A stretch of DNA of 64,000 bases from JBOFGK01 sp051649085 (GTDB lineage Bacteria > Bacillota_I > Bacilli_A > UBA3375), in NCBI GenBank assembly GCA_051649085.1, contig JBOFGK010000044.1, positions 1 to 64,000 on the forward strand, in the 5' to 3' direction. A program made the position numbers and the translations under genes. Numbering within the stretch: position 1 is the stretch's first letter; every line of letters begins with the position of its first letter. Of the stretch, positions 1-7,871 are shown piece after piece. The notes under the pieces are model-generated. The model saw only the letters and a program-made list of their open reading frames with translations. It did not search any database and was not told the origin of the DNA.

Positions 1-523
1 TGTTTGGAAAATCAAACGAATAAATTGAAATATTATTAAGCTGAAAAATAATTAAAGGAATGAAAAAGCCCATTGTTAAACCCGATGCAGCTTCACCAAG
101 AGGAGTACGACAGATTGGCAGTGGACCATAACTATAAATCACACCAATGATTAAACAAATTGTACCATAGATGAGAATATTAATACCAGAAACGATGATT
201 AAATAGACACCAATGCTTAAACTAACAGTAAGTAAAAAAATGATAATACTTAAGTTAAAACGATGACTAATTTTCAACTGATCCATCATCTTTAGTTTAT
301 TTAAATCAGCAGCAGTTGGTGTCGGTTCATATTTTAAGCTATAATATGAATTTATTGCAGTAACACAGCTATCAAATGCAATCATTGCTACTAAAAATAG
401 CCCCATCGATAAGTAGTTTAATTCAATCTGATTTATTAGTAGATAGCTTAAACTGACAAAATAAATCATTAGACTAATTAGTTTTGTACGAATTTCAATG
501 AAATCAAAAAGATATTTAATCAT
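1..523 (-). CDS. UbiA-family prenyltransferase, partial (3' end outside window)
   Basis: The first 174 residues are visible. The ATG at 521-523 overlaps the stop of the upstream hydrolase gene (TAATG) and is preceded by GGAGGAC at 531-537. The protein is strongly hydrophobic, with at least four predicted membrane segments. The stretch YSYGPLPICRTPLGE matches the Y-x-x-x-P-x-P-x-x-x-x-x-x-GE loop typical of UbiA/MenA enzymes, which move a polyprenyl chain onto an aromatic acceptor in the membrane (menaquinone, ubiquinone, heme O). The region where family members carry the first Asp-rich NDxxD motif reads AINSYYSLKYEP, without the usual aspartates, so activity or substrate may differ. The second Asp motif would lie outside the window. 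It is translationally coupled to the two hydrolases. Family assignment is fairly secure; the specific substrate is not. Confidence 0.7.
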   Translation of the reverse strand, partial: MIKYLFDFIEIRTKLISLMIYFVSLSYLLINQIELNYLSMGLFLVAMIAFDSCVTAINSYYSLKYEPTPTAADLNKLKMMDQLKISHRFNLSIIIFLLTVSLSIGVYLIIVSGINILIYGTICLIIGVIYSYGPLPICRTPLGEAASGLTMGFFIPLIIFQLNNISIYSFDFPN

Positions 524-1593
524 TAGTCTAGTCCTCCATGTAAATCTCTTACAGTTTTAAGCACAAGCTCTGTAAAGTATTTTGGTTGATCAAGCATTGG
601 AAAATGTCCACTTGCTTCAATTGTATAAAATAATTTGTTCGAACTTTTAATTTGCTCGAAAAAAGTTTTAGCTAAAGGATGTGGGGTAACGAAATCATTA
701 CGACCGACAATTAAACAAATTGGGACTTCAAATGTGTTTGGTATGGCAAAAGTCATTAAATCATTATATAATTGATTTAGATGATTTTGATTCATTTTCA
801 GATATGTTAAACTATCATGCAATGAATAAAATGGTGATTCAAAAATCAATTTTGCAAATAATCGATTATTATTGTTCCCAATTTTTAGCTTCGATTGAAT
901 TTGTCTAAGACTGAAAATTTTCTTTTTCATTTCGGGTGTAAAAGTAGTGGCAGGATATGGAGCAAGTGCATGTAACTTAGAAACAAGCTGTTTGTTTGCA
1001 TGTTTTTTGGCAACTTCAATTGCTTTTTCATAGCCAATTTTTTCATTTTCGAACATACTAACTACTTGTCCAACACCGATATATATTTGAACATCATTTG
1101 GATAAAGACTTGCAAATGTACTGCCAACAACACTTCCCCACGAATGACCAAGAATAATAATTTTATCTTGATTGTATTTTGCTTTTAAGTAATCAACAAT
1201 CACTTTAGTATCATCGACGATTTGCTCTAAAGTAATTGTTGTATTAAATTGAACGTTTTTAGTTTTAAATTCACTTTTTCCACATCCTCTTTGATCCCAA
1301 TTCACAATTGTTAATGATTGTTCTAGTTCAGGCTGATAATAATGAGAGAATGGCAAAAGGGGAGCACCTGGCCCACCATGTAAAATTAACATGACGGGAT
1401 TACTAAGTTCAGTTCCACGATGATGTAGATATTGCTGTTGGTCATTAATATTGACATACTCCCCAAAATTAATTGGTTGTTTAAGCTTGGAAGCTATGTG
1501 TTTTTTCCTAATTTGTTGATAGATAATTAAACTGATTAGCAGCAATCCAAGTAGGCAACTAAGTAGTAAAAAAAAATATAGCAATGTATTCAT
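523..1593 (-). CDS. Membrane-anchored alpha/beta hydrolase, proline iminopeptidase-like
   Basis: A 356-residue protein with one N-terminal membrane segment (about 4-25) and a short basic stretch, then an alpha/beta-hydrolase domain. The oxyanion motif HGGPG is at 72-76, the nucleophile elbow GHSWG puts the catalytic serine at 151, and Asp300 (GRND) and His330 (SGH) complete a triad. HGGPG with GxSWG is the signature of the proline iminopeptidase (S33) group, which removes N-terminal proline from peptides, although many members hydrolyse other amides or esters. The membrane anchor is unusual for classical iminopeptidases. The start has AAAGGAA seven bases upstream. The gene lies 22 bases downstream of a paralogue of the same architecture and overlaps the next gene by one base, so the three form an operon. 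Substrate unknown. Confidence 0.8.
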   Translation of the reverse strand: MNTLLYFFLLLSCLLGLLLISLIIYQQIRKKHIASKLKQPINFGEYVNINDQQQYLHHRGTELSNPVMLILHGGPGAPLLPFSHYYQPELEQSLTIVNWDQRGCGKSEFKTKNVQFNTTITLEQIVDDTKVIVDYLKAKYNQDKIIILGHSWGSVVGSTFASLYPNDVQIYIGVGQVVSMFENEKIGYEKAIEVAKKHANKQLVSKLHALAPYPATTFTPEMKKKIFSLRQIQSKLKIGNNNNRLFAKLIFESPFYSLHDSLTYLKMNQNHLNQLYNDLMTFAIPNTFEVPICLIVGRNDFVTPHPLAKTFFEQIKSSNKLFYTIEASGHFPMLDQPKYFTELVLKTVRDLHGGLD

Positions 1594-1615
1594 AAATTCC
1601 TTTCAATTGCAATTA

Positions 1616-2704
1616 TTAATTTGAATCATTTTGTTTCTGTTTAAAGTCACGAACTATTTGTAAAACCTGTTTAGAAAACTGAAGTGGTTGTTCAATCATC
1701 ATCATATGAGCACAAGCTTCCATGATGTATAATTGTTTTTCCGGTGCATTTATTGAATTGAAATATTGCTGAGAAATCTCTGTTGGAGTAATCCAATCAT
1801 CACTTGCAATGATCATATGAACAGGCATGCTGTACGTTTTTTCCAGTGACCATAAATCGTGTTTGATTAAATCGTTAAGTAATGGATCAACTTTTTTACC
1901 AAGCGCAAACAAATAGTAACTGGTATCTAATAGTGTATAAAAAGGTGATTCAAGAACATAATAAATTTGTTTATAAAAACTATTTTTACCATTATGATAC
2001 TTAGCTTCAAGTGCTTGTAGCTTCAAAATGTTTTTCTTTGTTTTATTAGAAAAGTTTGAACCTAAATATGGTTGAATCCGCATTAATCTTTGCAAGTCAA
2101 TTTGGTTGTTAGCAGCAACGATTTTAGTACGCACATGCCTTGTTATTGCAACTTCACTCTCAACCATATTCACTAATTGACCGCAACTTATAAATAGTTG
2201 GATATCCTCGGGATTTTCAAGAGCATATTGTGCACTCATCGCAGAACCCCAAGAGTGACCAAACAGAATGATTTTTTCCTGGTTATATGTTTGCTTTAAA
2301 TACTCAATGATTGATTTTAAATCGGTTTGTAAAAGCTCATTTGTTGCTAGTTTGACATCTTTGTTCCAATAGTTTTTCCAAAATGTTTTACCAGCTGATC
2401 GTTGATCCCAATTGACAATTGTTACTTCAGTTTCAAGTGGAAATTGATAAACATGACTATATGGAATAAGTGGAGCACCAGGTCCACCATGAACGACTAA
2501 CATCAGTGGATTGTTGGGATTTGTACCCCGATGATGGAGATAATGTGAACAGTTATTTAAAACAACGTATTCACCAAAATCAATTGATCTTTGATTTTGG
2601 TTTTTAATTTGATACTTTCGAACGGAAAAGAAACAAACTAATCCACTGATTAGAAATACACTTAAAATTACGATATAAAAAATAATACTAATAAAAAAAC
2701 TCAT
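1616..2704 (-). CDS. Membrane-anchored alpha/beta hydrolase, paralogue of the next gene
   Basis: A 362-residue protein with the same plan as its downstream neighbour: an N-terminal membrane segment (about 5-27), HGGPG at 72-76, GHSWG with Ser151, an acidic ASDDW element near 300-304 and His333 (CAHMMM). The two proteins align almost without gaps through the first 155 residues, including the QxxIDFGEYV-type segment after the anchor, so this is a tandem duplication. Proline iminopeptidase (S33) family by motif; the membrane location and substrate are inferred. It is the first gene of a leftward operon ending in a UbiA-type prenyltransferase, with an extended -10 promoter just upstream. A role in trimming peptides or lipid-linked amides at the membrane would fit but is not shown by the sequence. 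Confidence 0.8.
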   Translation of the reverse strand: MSFFISIIFYIVILSVFLISGLVCFFSVRKYQIKNQNQRSIDFGEYVVLNNCSHYLHHRGTNPNNPLMLVVHGGPGAPLIPYSHVYQFPLETEVTIVNWDQRSAGKTFWKNYWNKDVKLATNELLQTDLKSIIEYLKQTYNQEKIILFGHSWGSAMSAQYALENPEDIQLFISCGQLVNMVESEVAITRHVRTKIVAANNQIDLQRLMRIQPYLGSNFSNKTKKNILKLQALEAKYHNGKNSFYKQIYYVLESPFYTLLDTSYYLFALGKKVDPLLNDLIKHDLWSLEKTYSMPVHMIIASDDWITPTEISQQYFNSINAPEKQLYIMEACAHMMMIEQPLQFSKQVLQIVRDFKQKQNDSN

Positions 2705-2723
2705 GTTGCCCTTTCTTGTTTAA

Positions 2724-2732
2724 ATTATAGCA
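2724..2732 (-). promoter_or_regulatory. Extended -10 promoter of the hydrolase/UbiA operon
   Basis: On the minus strand the sequence TGCTATAAT lies 20 bases upstream of the first hydrolase ATG. It is a perfect -10 with the TGn extension; no good -35 is visible at 17 bases. Confidence 0.55.
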
Positions 2733-2788
2733 TTTTCATGCACTCAAAAGGAAAAAAACTTAAAAGTAATTGATCAAACCAAAAAGCT

Positions 2789-2860
2789 AAATTGAGTAAT
2801 ACTAAGTGAGTAATTGAATATCATTATTTGAATAATTGAGTATTATTTTGTGAGTAAAAG
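2789..2860. repeat. Direct repeat in the divergent intergenic region
   Basis: Two imperfect copies of AATTGAGTAnTAnnnnGTGAGTAA lie at 2789-2815 and 2834-2860, 45 bases apart, upstream of the secreted-protein gene and 85 bases upstream of the leftward hydrolase operon. A direct repeat at four to five helical turns could be a regulator binding site. The evidence is only the repeat itself. Confidence 0.35.
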
Positions 2861-2933
2861 GCTAATTAACTTGAAATTAACATATAAACGATAAAATGTT
2901 TATGTAAGATTTATTTAAGTAAAGGTGATAAGT

Positions 2934-3455
2934 ATGGTTATTGACCGAACATGTATTGAAAAGAAAGGATTTAATAAGAAAGTTAAGTTTAAATTTAAAA
3001 AGCTTGTTTTCAAGTTTACTTCTTGTCTACTTTTATTCATATTATTAGCACCTGGTTATAGATGTTCAAGTGAAACTTGTATCCAAACTAGTTTCAAAGC
3101 AGCAAATGAGCAAGTTACTTACACTGTTAAAATCAAACAAACAGAAAAACAACCGCTGAAAATCAATCTGAGTAGTTCATCAGGCGTAATTGTAGTTAAA
3201 TCAAATAATCGAGCTCAAAACGAGTTAAAAAAAGATAAGCAAATTAAAGTTAAAGCATCATCGATCGATAAAATATTGCAATCAAAAATTCTTAATTTTT
3301 CGCTTGCAATAGTCGATAAAATTAATATATTTTACTGTCAGTTAGCAGAAATAATTGATTTTCAAGGAGTTAATTTTATCTCGATAATCCCGATAGAGCT
3401 TGAGAAAAAATTTATTTTAACTGAATTTATCGATCCGAATATTATTCCACCCTAG
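2934..3455 (+). CDS. Secreted or membrane-anchored protein of unknown function
   Basis: I do not recognise a family. The ATG at 2934 is preceded by AAAGGTG with six bases between; a GTG nine bases earlier is possible but lies inside that ribosome site. The 173-residue product has a very basic N-terminus (many Lys and Phe), a hydrophobic segment around 26-42 and then Cys residues in RCSSETC, so it is probably exported or anchored. No canonical lipobox is present. The remaining 120 residues are polar, beta-prone and free of catalytic motifs. It precedes a fused ABC transporter by 56 bases without a clear terminator, so the two may be co-transcribed and the protein might be a substrate or accessory of that transporter. 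That link is positional only. Confidence 0.6.
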   Translation: MVIDRTCIEKKGFNKKVKFKFKKLVFKFTSCLLLFILLAPGYRCSSETCIQTSFKAANEQVTYTVKIKQTEKQPLKINLSSSSGVIVVKSNNRAQNELKKDKQIKVKASSIDKILQSKILNFSLAIVDKINIFYCQLAEIIDFQGVNFISIIPIELEKKFILTEFIDPNIIPP

Positions 3456-3511
3456 TTTATTAAAATTAATTGTAAAGCATAATTAATTAAATAAATATCT
3501 TAGGAGGAAAA

Positions 3512-5527
3512 ATGCAGATAACAGTAAAAGATGTTACAAAAGAGTACAGTGGTGAAATAGTATTAAATAAACTTTCAATGACATTTACTAAAGGAATGAA
3601 TTTTGTCGTTGGTGCAAGTGGTAGTGGGAAAACATCACTACTTAGAATAATAGCAGGTCTTGATGATGACTATACAGGTTTAATTGAAATTGGTGGTCAA
3701 AATATACGTGAAATAACTGCTGATCAGAAAAGTTGGTTGTATAATCGAGTACTTGGTTTTGTCTGGCAAGAACCACAACTACTTGAGAAGTTAACTGTTT
3801 TTGAAAATTTACAACTTGTTAAAACAGTAAGTGAAGCTGGAAGTGATGAACAAATTTTGAAAATATTGAGCGAATTAAAAATAAAAAGTTTAGCCAATAA
3901 ACTTGTAAGTGAATTGTCTGGTGGTCAAAAACAACGCGTTTCAATCGCCCGTGAACTAGCCAAAGGTGCAATAATTTTTATAGCTGATGAACCAACGAGT
4001 GCATTAGATGAAAAAGCTGCTAAAAACGTGATAAATATTTTACGTGAAATTGCTAAAACAAGGACGGTAATAATTGTAACTCATGATTTAAAACTAGTGA
4101 ATAAAAACGATACAGTGATTGAACTTGATAAAGGAACTATTTCTATAAATTTCCAACAAAAAAAGCTTGATAAGTTTAATGAACAACTGATTCTAGGTAA
4201 GCCAGTTGCGGCTAATTTTAGTCGAAGCTTAAAGCTTAGTTTTAGTTTGTTCAAAGCGAATCTTACAAAGCAATTAGCACTTGTTTTAACGATGCTGCTT
4301 GCAGTTGTAATGACGGTTGTTATCAGTGTAGGAATGATTGGTAATACCTCGGAAAATGCCTTTAAAGAACTATTCGATTCATATGGACCAAAACTTACAG
4401 AGATTTTGATTCAAACGGTTAGCAGTGTAAGTCAATCGGGAGCGGATGGAGAGTCAACAGGTAACGGTAATAATCAGAGCGCAGATGAAATTTATCAAAA
4501 ATATAAAAGTGATCCACGAGTTGAGGATGTTTACCCGACATCATCATTAATGAATGAAATTAAAGTTGCTGTTAACGGAAAAAGTGCAGATATTCAAGGT
4601 GTTGGAATAACAGATATCAATACTGATCCAGAACGAGGAACAGTTACACCAGGTTATTCAAAGTATATTGCAGGTAGTAAAATTACAGGTCCTAATCAAA
4701 TTTCTTTAGAAAAAGACATTGTTGAAAAAATGGGTTTAAAACCAGAAGACGTCATTGGGAAAAAGTTAGAATACACTGGGATTATTAATGGTGTAGGATT
4801 AAGTATGCAAGAAAAAGCTTTATTGCTTATTGATCCAGAAAATGCAACTAATCAAGGAGAGACAAAAGAATTAAAACTTACGCTAACAGTCGCTGGAGTT
4901 TTCGAAAACGAATTTAAAGGCAAAACAGCTGAATCAAAAAAAGAACAGTTAATTTATAGTGATGATGTCTATGCAAAAGTTGCAAAAACTGCAGGGTTAC
5001 CAGAAAGCCCTGGTAATAATTTTATTATTCGGGCAAAGACACCAGCAGATACAGTTGCCATTCAAAACGAATTAACAAACGTTGGAGTAATGGCACAGAG
5101 TGATTCAGCTAAAATTGAAGAAATTTTGAAAATGCAAGGACTTGCATCATCATTAAGTAAAATAACTGCGGTTGTACTTTGTAGTTTAGCAGTAATTAGT
5201 TTTATAGCGGTTTCCTTATTTTCAGCTCAGGCCCGCAAGCTAGAATTTGCAATTGTCAAATTGGTTGGATTTAGTCAAAAACAACAAAAAAGTCTCTATG
5301 TAAGTGAATTTATGTTGATTTTAATTGCTTCATTACTTACCTATTTTATTTTGTCGCCACTCATTTCAAGTTTGACAACTAAGTTTTTCTCAACCTCAAT
5401 AAATAGCGGAAACGCACCGCTAATTGCGGTAGTTGTAACGTTGTTGTTCGCAATTGTTAATTTTTCAATAATTATGATAAGTTACAAAAATCAAAAGATG
5501 CAGAAAATTTTGAATCAAACAAAATAA
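3512..5527 (+). CDS. Fused ABC transporter, ATPase plus FtsX/MacB-type permease
   Basis: A 671-residue fusion. The N-terminal ATPase has Walker A GASGSGKT (34-41), the signature LSGGQ (135-139), Walker B with the downstream Glu (IFIADEPTSALD, from 155) and the H-loop VTHD. After about residue 230 comes a permease with one membrane segment (about 250-275), a large extracytoplasmic region of about 280 residues, then three segments near the C-terminus, the MacB/FtsX (type VII) arrangement. Such proteins are mechanotransmitters that export peptides or lipoproteins, or drive cell-envelope enzymes, rather than classic importers. The start has AGGAGG six bases upstream. It follows a small secreted protein of unknown function and ends at a bidirectional terminator. 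Substrate not predictable. Confidence 0.85.
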   Translation: MQITVKDVTKEYSGEIVLNKLSMTFTKGMNFVVGASGSGKTSLLRIIAGLDDDYTGLIEIGGQNIREITADQKSWLYNRVLGFVWQEPQLLEKLTVFENLQLVKTVSEAGSDEQILKILSELKIKSLANKLVSELSGGQKQRVSIARELAKGAIIFIADEPTSALDEKAAKNVINILREIAKTRTVIIVTHDLKLVNKNDTVIELDKGTISINFQQKKLDKFNEQLILGKPVAANFSRSLKLSFSLFKANLTKQLALVLTMLLAVVMTVVISVGMIGNTSENAFKELFDSYGPKLTEILIQTVSSVSQSGADGESTGNGNNQSADEIYQKYKSDPRVEDVYPTSSLMNEIKVAVNGKSADIQGVGITDINTDPERGTVTPGYSKYIAGSKITGPNQISLEKDIVEKMGLKPEDVIGKKLEYTGIINGVGLSMQEKALLLIDPENATNQGETKELKLTLTVAGVFENEFKGKTAESKKEQLIYSDDVYAKVAKTAGLPESPGNNFIIRAKTPADTVAIQNELTNVGVMAQSDSAKIEEILKMQGLASSLSKITAVVLCSLAVISFIAVSLFSAQARKLEFAIVKLVGFSQKQQKSLYVSEFMLILIASLLTYFILSPLISSLTTKFFSTSINSGNAPLIAVVVTLLFAIVNFSIIMISYKNQKMQKILNQTK

Positions 5528-5544
5528 CTAAAACTGTAATAGAA

Positions 5545-5572
5545 AAAAGACGAGCTTAAATGCTCGTCTTTT
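5545..5572. terminator. Bidirectional terminator between ABC transporter and gatD
   Basis: A perfect 11-bp stem AAAAGACGAGC / GCTCGTCTTTT with a six-base loop sits between converging genes. Both strands end the stem in a T-run, so it can terminate transcription from either side. Confidence 0.85.
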
Positions 5573-5573
5573 A

Positions 5574-6299
5574 CTAAATTTTCAATTGATCAAGTACAGC
5601 TTGGCGTGCTTTTTCTGTATACTCTTGAAACGGTAGTTTTAAATCAACTTTAAATTGATACTTACGTTCTAAAACTGTTTCAATCATATATTTGGCAATT
5701 TCCGGATTTTTCGGAAGCAAAGAACCATGGAAATATGTCCCAATAAAGAAATCTGTCATTGTTCCTTCGAATTCGCTGGCAAATGCATTTCCATTTCCGT
5801 AAATCATTTTTGCAAATGGACTTTCGACATTTTTTGTTTGACCACCATGATTTTCAAAGCCAATTATTTGATAATCTTTTTCTCCAAGTTTAGTATTTGC
5901 AACGACATTTCCAATACAACGATTTTCCCCACCAACAGTATAATGATTAAAAATATTAAGTCCAGGTACTTTGTTTCCTTGTGTATCTAAGTAGTATTCA
6001 CCAAACATTTGATATCCACCACAAACCATTAAGAAAAAAGCGCCATTATCAATTGCTTGTAAAATTTGAGGCTTTCGAGCCATTAAGTCATTTGCCAATA
6101 AATTTTGGGCATAATCAGTTCCTCCACCAAGGAATATTAAATCGTGATCTGCAATCGCTGTTTGATCATTTAAAGATATCTGATCAATTTGAACATTAAT
6201 ATTATTAATTTCTAAAATTTTCTTTAGAACAATGATATTTCCACGATCTCCATATAAATCTAATAAATCGTAATACATCCAAGCAATTTTAAATGTCAT
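5574..6299 (-). CDS. gatD: Lipid II isoglutaminyl synthase, glutaminase subunit GatD
   Basis: With MurT this subunit amidates the D-glutamate of lipid II to D-isoglutamine, supplying ammonia from glutamine at the inner face of the membrane. The 241-residue protein is a class I glutamine amidotransferase of the CobB/CobQ type: the nucleophile is Cys93 in FFLMVCGGYQ and the catalytic His is His191 in GTYFHGSLLPKNP, close to the positions in Staphylococcus aureus GatD. I chose the ATG at 6297-6299 (GGAGG six bases upstream, followed by MTFKIAWMYYD, the usual start) over an in-frame start 36 bases earlier. It overlaps the end of murT by 11 bases, as expected for an obligate two-subunit enzyme. 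Confidence 0.93.
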   Translation of the reverse strand: MTFKIAWMYYDLLDLYGDRGNIIVLKKILEINNINVQIDQISLNDQTAIADHDLIFLGGGTDYAQNLLANDLMARKPQILQAIDNGAFFLMVCGGYQMFGEYYLDTQGNKVPGLNIFNHYTVGGENRCIGNVVANTKLGEKDYQIIGFENHGGQTKNVESPFAKMIYGNGNAFASEFEGTMTDFFIGTYFHGSLLPKNPEIAKYMIETVLERKYQFKVDLKLPFQEYTEKARQAVLDQLKI

Positions 6300-7608
6300 T
6301 TTTCCTCCAAGTTTGTAAGACAGTATCAACTTCAACTAATGGAGTATAGTTGGAAATGACGGCTACTGATCGTCCAGTGTCTTCTAAAGCAGTTGTAATT
6401 CCTGTACTAATTTCATCATGTACATAGATATTTTCATAAGATTCATAGGCAAATCTTAAGGCCATATCATATCTTCTTGTTCCAACAATGTGGACACTTT
6501 TAAGTTTGGGACAAATTACTTGAAAACTTGTATCCCAAATCCAAGAAACATCTCGTCCATCAGCATAGTTATCATTGAATGCGATAATCAAATCAAATGG
6601 CTCTTCAAAATGTCTATTCAAATACTCAATACTTTCTTCCATTCCGACAACGTTTTTAGCTAAGTTAAAGTATATGTCTTTAGATTTTGTGGAAAAGTGC
6701 TGATTACGACCACGGGGAAATTTAAACTCTTTGAAATAATTTGGATGTTCAAACCAATTAACATTTAAGGTCGTTAAAATGCTTATGGCTGCTGCAATAT
6801 TAATATAAAAATAAAGTGGATAATCGTCGGTTTCAAATTGAAAACTGTGTTTACCAATTTGCACATTGTCTGCTGAAAAATCAACTAATACTTCAGTTGA
6901 AAGCTGAGGTTCAGCAAATCCACATTCACAATTAAAATGACCAATATGTGCATAATGATAATAGTCGTAATTTAAAATCTTCAAGCACTTTGGACAATAT
7001 TTTATTTCAACAATTTTCGTTTGATCAACAGTGGTCTTAGTATGTGGACCAAGCCCGTACATCGTAATCTGATTATGAACACGTTCAAAACGACTAAGCA
7101 TTAAAGGATCATTACCATTTAAATGAATTGTCGCTTCAGTTGCGTCTAAACTATCAATAATTTGATTGATAATTGTATCGATTTCTCCATAACGGTCTAA
7201 TTGATCACGGAAAAAGTTAGTTACTATTACATCGTTCGGTGGTAAATGTCTTATAACATTTGCAACATTTTTTTCATCAACTTCAAAAATTAATAGATCA
7301 GCTGCAAGTTCTTTGGAGAAAAGAGCATTGTCTAAAAGTGCAGTTGCAATTCCACTTTCCATATTGGCACCTGCTGAATTTGCTAAAATTTTATATTTTG
7401 TTTTGGCAAACTTTGCGATTAAGTTTGCTGTAGTTGTTTTCCCGTTTGTTCCAATAACATAAATGATTTTTTTGTTACTTAGATTAAGCTGTTGATACAA
7501 ATTCCAGCCAAAATCGATATCTAATTTTCCGATTAAACTTGTACCACGGCCAAGTGCTTTTAAAACAAGCGAAATACTCTTTAAGAAAAGTAATTTTAGT
7601 TTAAACAT
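6289..7608 (-). CDS. murT: Lipid II isoglutaminyl synthase, Mur-ligase-like subunit MurT
   Basis: The ATP-dependent partner of GatD. Its 439 residues show the Mur-ligase P-loop GTNGKTTT (53-60), the central ligase domain with the NFFRDQLDRYGE segment, a four-cysteine zinc ribbon inserted in it (CPKC 205-208 and CEC 227-229), and the C-terminal DUF1727 domain with ADGRDVSWIWD around Asp350, the region that holds the catalytic acid in the pneumococcal enzyme. All features of an active MurT are present. Amidated peptidoglycan is needed for efficient transpeptidation in Gram-positive bacteria, so this pair is strong evidence for a true cell wall. Its start is preceded by AAGGAG and an extended -10. 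Confidence 0.93.
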   Translation of the reverse strand: MFKLKLLFLKSISLVLKALGRGTSLIGKLDIDFGWNLYQQLNLSNKKIIYVIGTNGKTTTANLIAKFAKTKYKILANSAGANMESGIATALLDNALFSKELAADLLIFEVDEKNVANVIRHLPPNDVIVTNFFRDQLDRYGEIDTIINQIIDSLDATEATIHLNGNDPLMLSRFERVHNQITMYGLGPHTKTTVDQTKIVEIKYCPKCLKILNYDYYHYAHIGHFNCECGFAEPQLSTEVLVDFSADNVQIGKHSFQFETDDYPLYFYINIAAAISILTTLNVNWFEHPNYFKEFKFPRGRNQHFSTKSKDIYFNLAKNVVGMEESIEYLNRHFEEPFDLIIAFNDNYADGRDVSWIWDTSFQVICPKLKSVHIVGTRRYDMALRFAYESYENIYVHDEISTGITTALEDTGRSVAVISNYTPLVEVDTVLQTWRKNDI

Positions 7609-7627
7609 GTTACTCCTTATGTATTAT

Positions 7628-7636
7628 ATTTTAGCA
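7628..7636 (-). promoter_or_regulatory. Extended -10 promoter of murT-gatD
   Basis: On the minus strand TGCTAAAAT lies about 20 bases upstream of the murT ATG, a TGn-extended -10 in the expected place. No convincing -35 is visible. Confidence 0.5.
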
Positions 7637-7786
7637 TATTTTTGAAATTTTTATACAATAATTAGATTATAATTTGAGTGTGTTTTAAAAATAGATTTAT
7701 GAAACTACAAATTATTTTTATTTTTCAAAACAACTAATGAAATTTTTTTCTTTTTTTGAGAAAAAATTTCAATTGTTTGATTTTTT

Positions 7787-7795
7787 TGTTATAAT
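7787..7795 (+). promoter_or_regulatory. Extended -10 promoter of glmS
   Basis: TGTTATAAT ends 76 bases upstream of the glmS ATG. The resulting leader of about 70 nt is too short for a glmS ribozyme and contains no ribozyme-like core. Confidence 0.6.
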
Positions 7796-7871
7796 AAAGT
7801 TATAAATAAACTATGGTTTGAAAACAAATGTGTAGATTAACTGAAAATAAACGTAAAAGAATGGAGAAAAA

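Noticed and set aside
7796..7871. Possible glmS ribozyme before glmS
   Set aside because: The leader is only about 70 nt, AT-rich and lacks the conserved core; the promoter sits too close.
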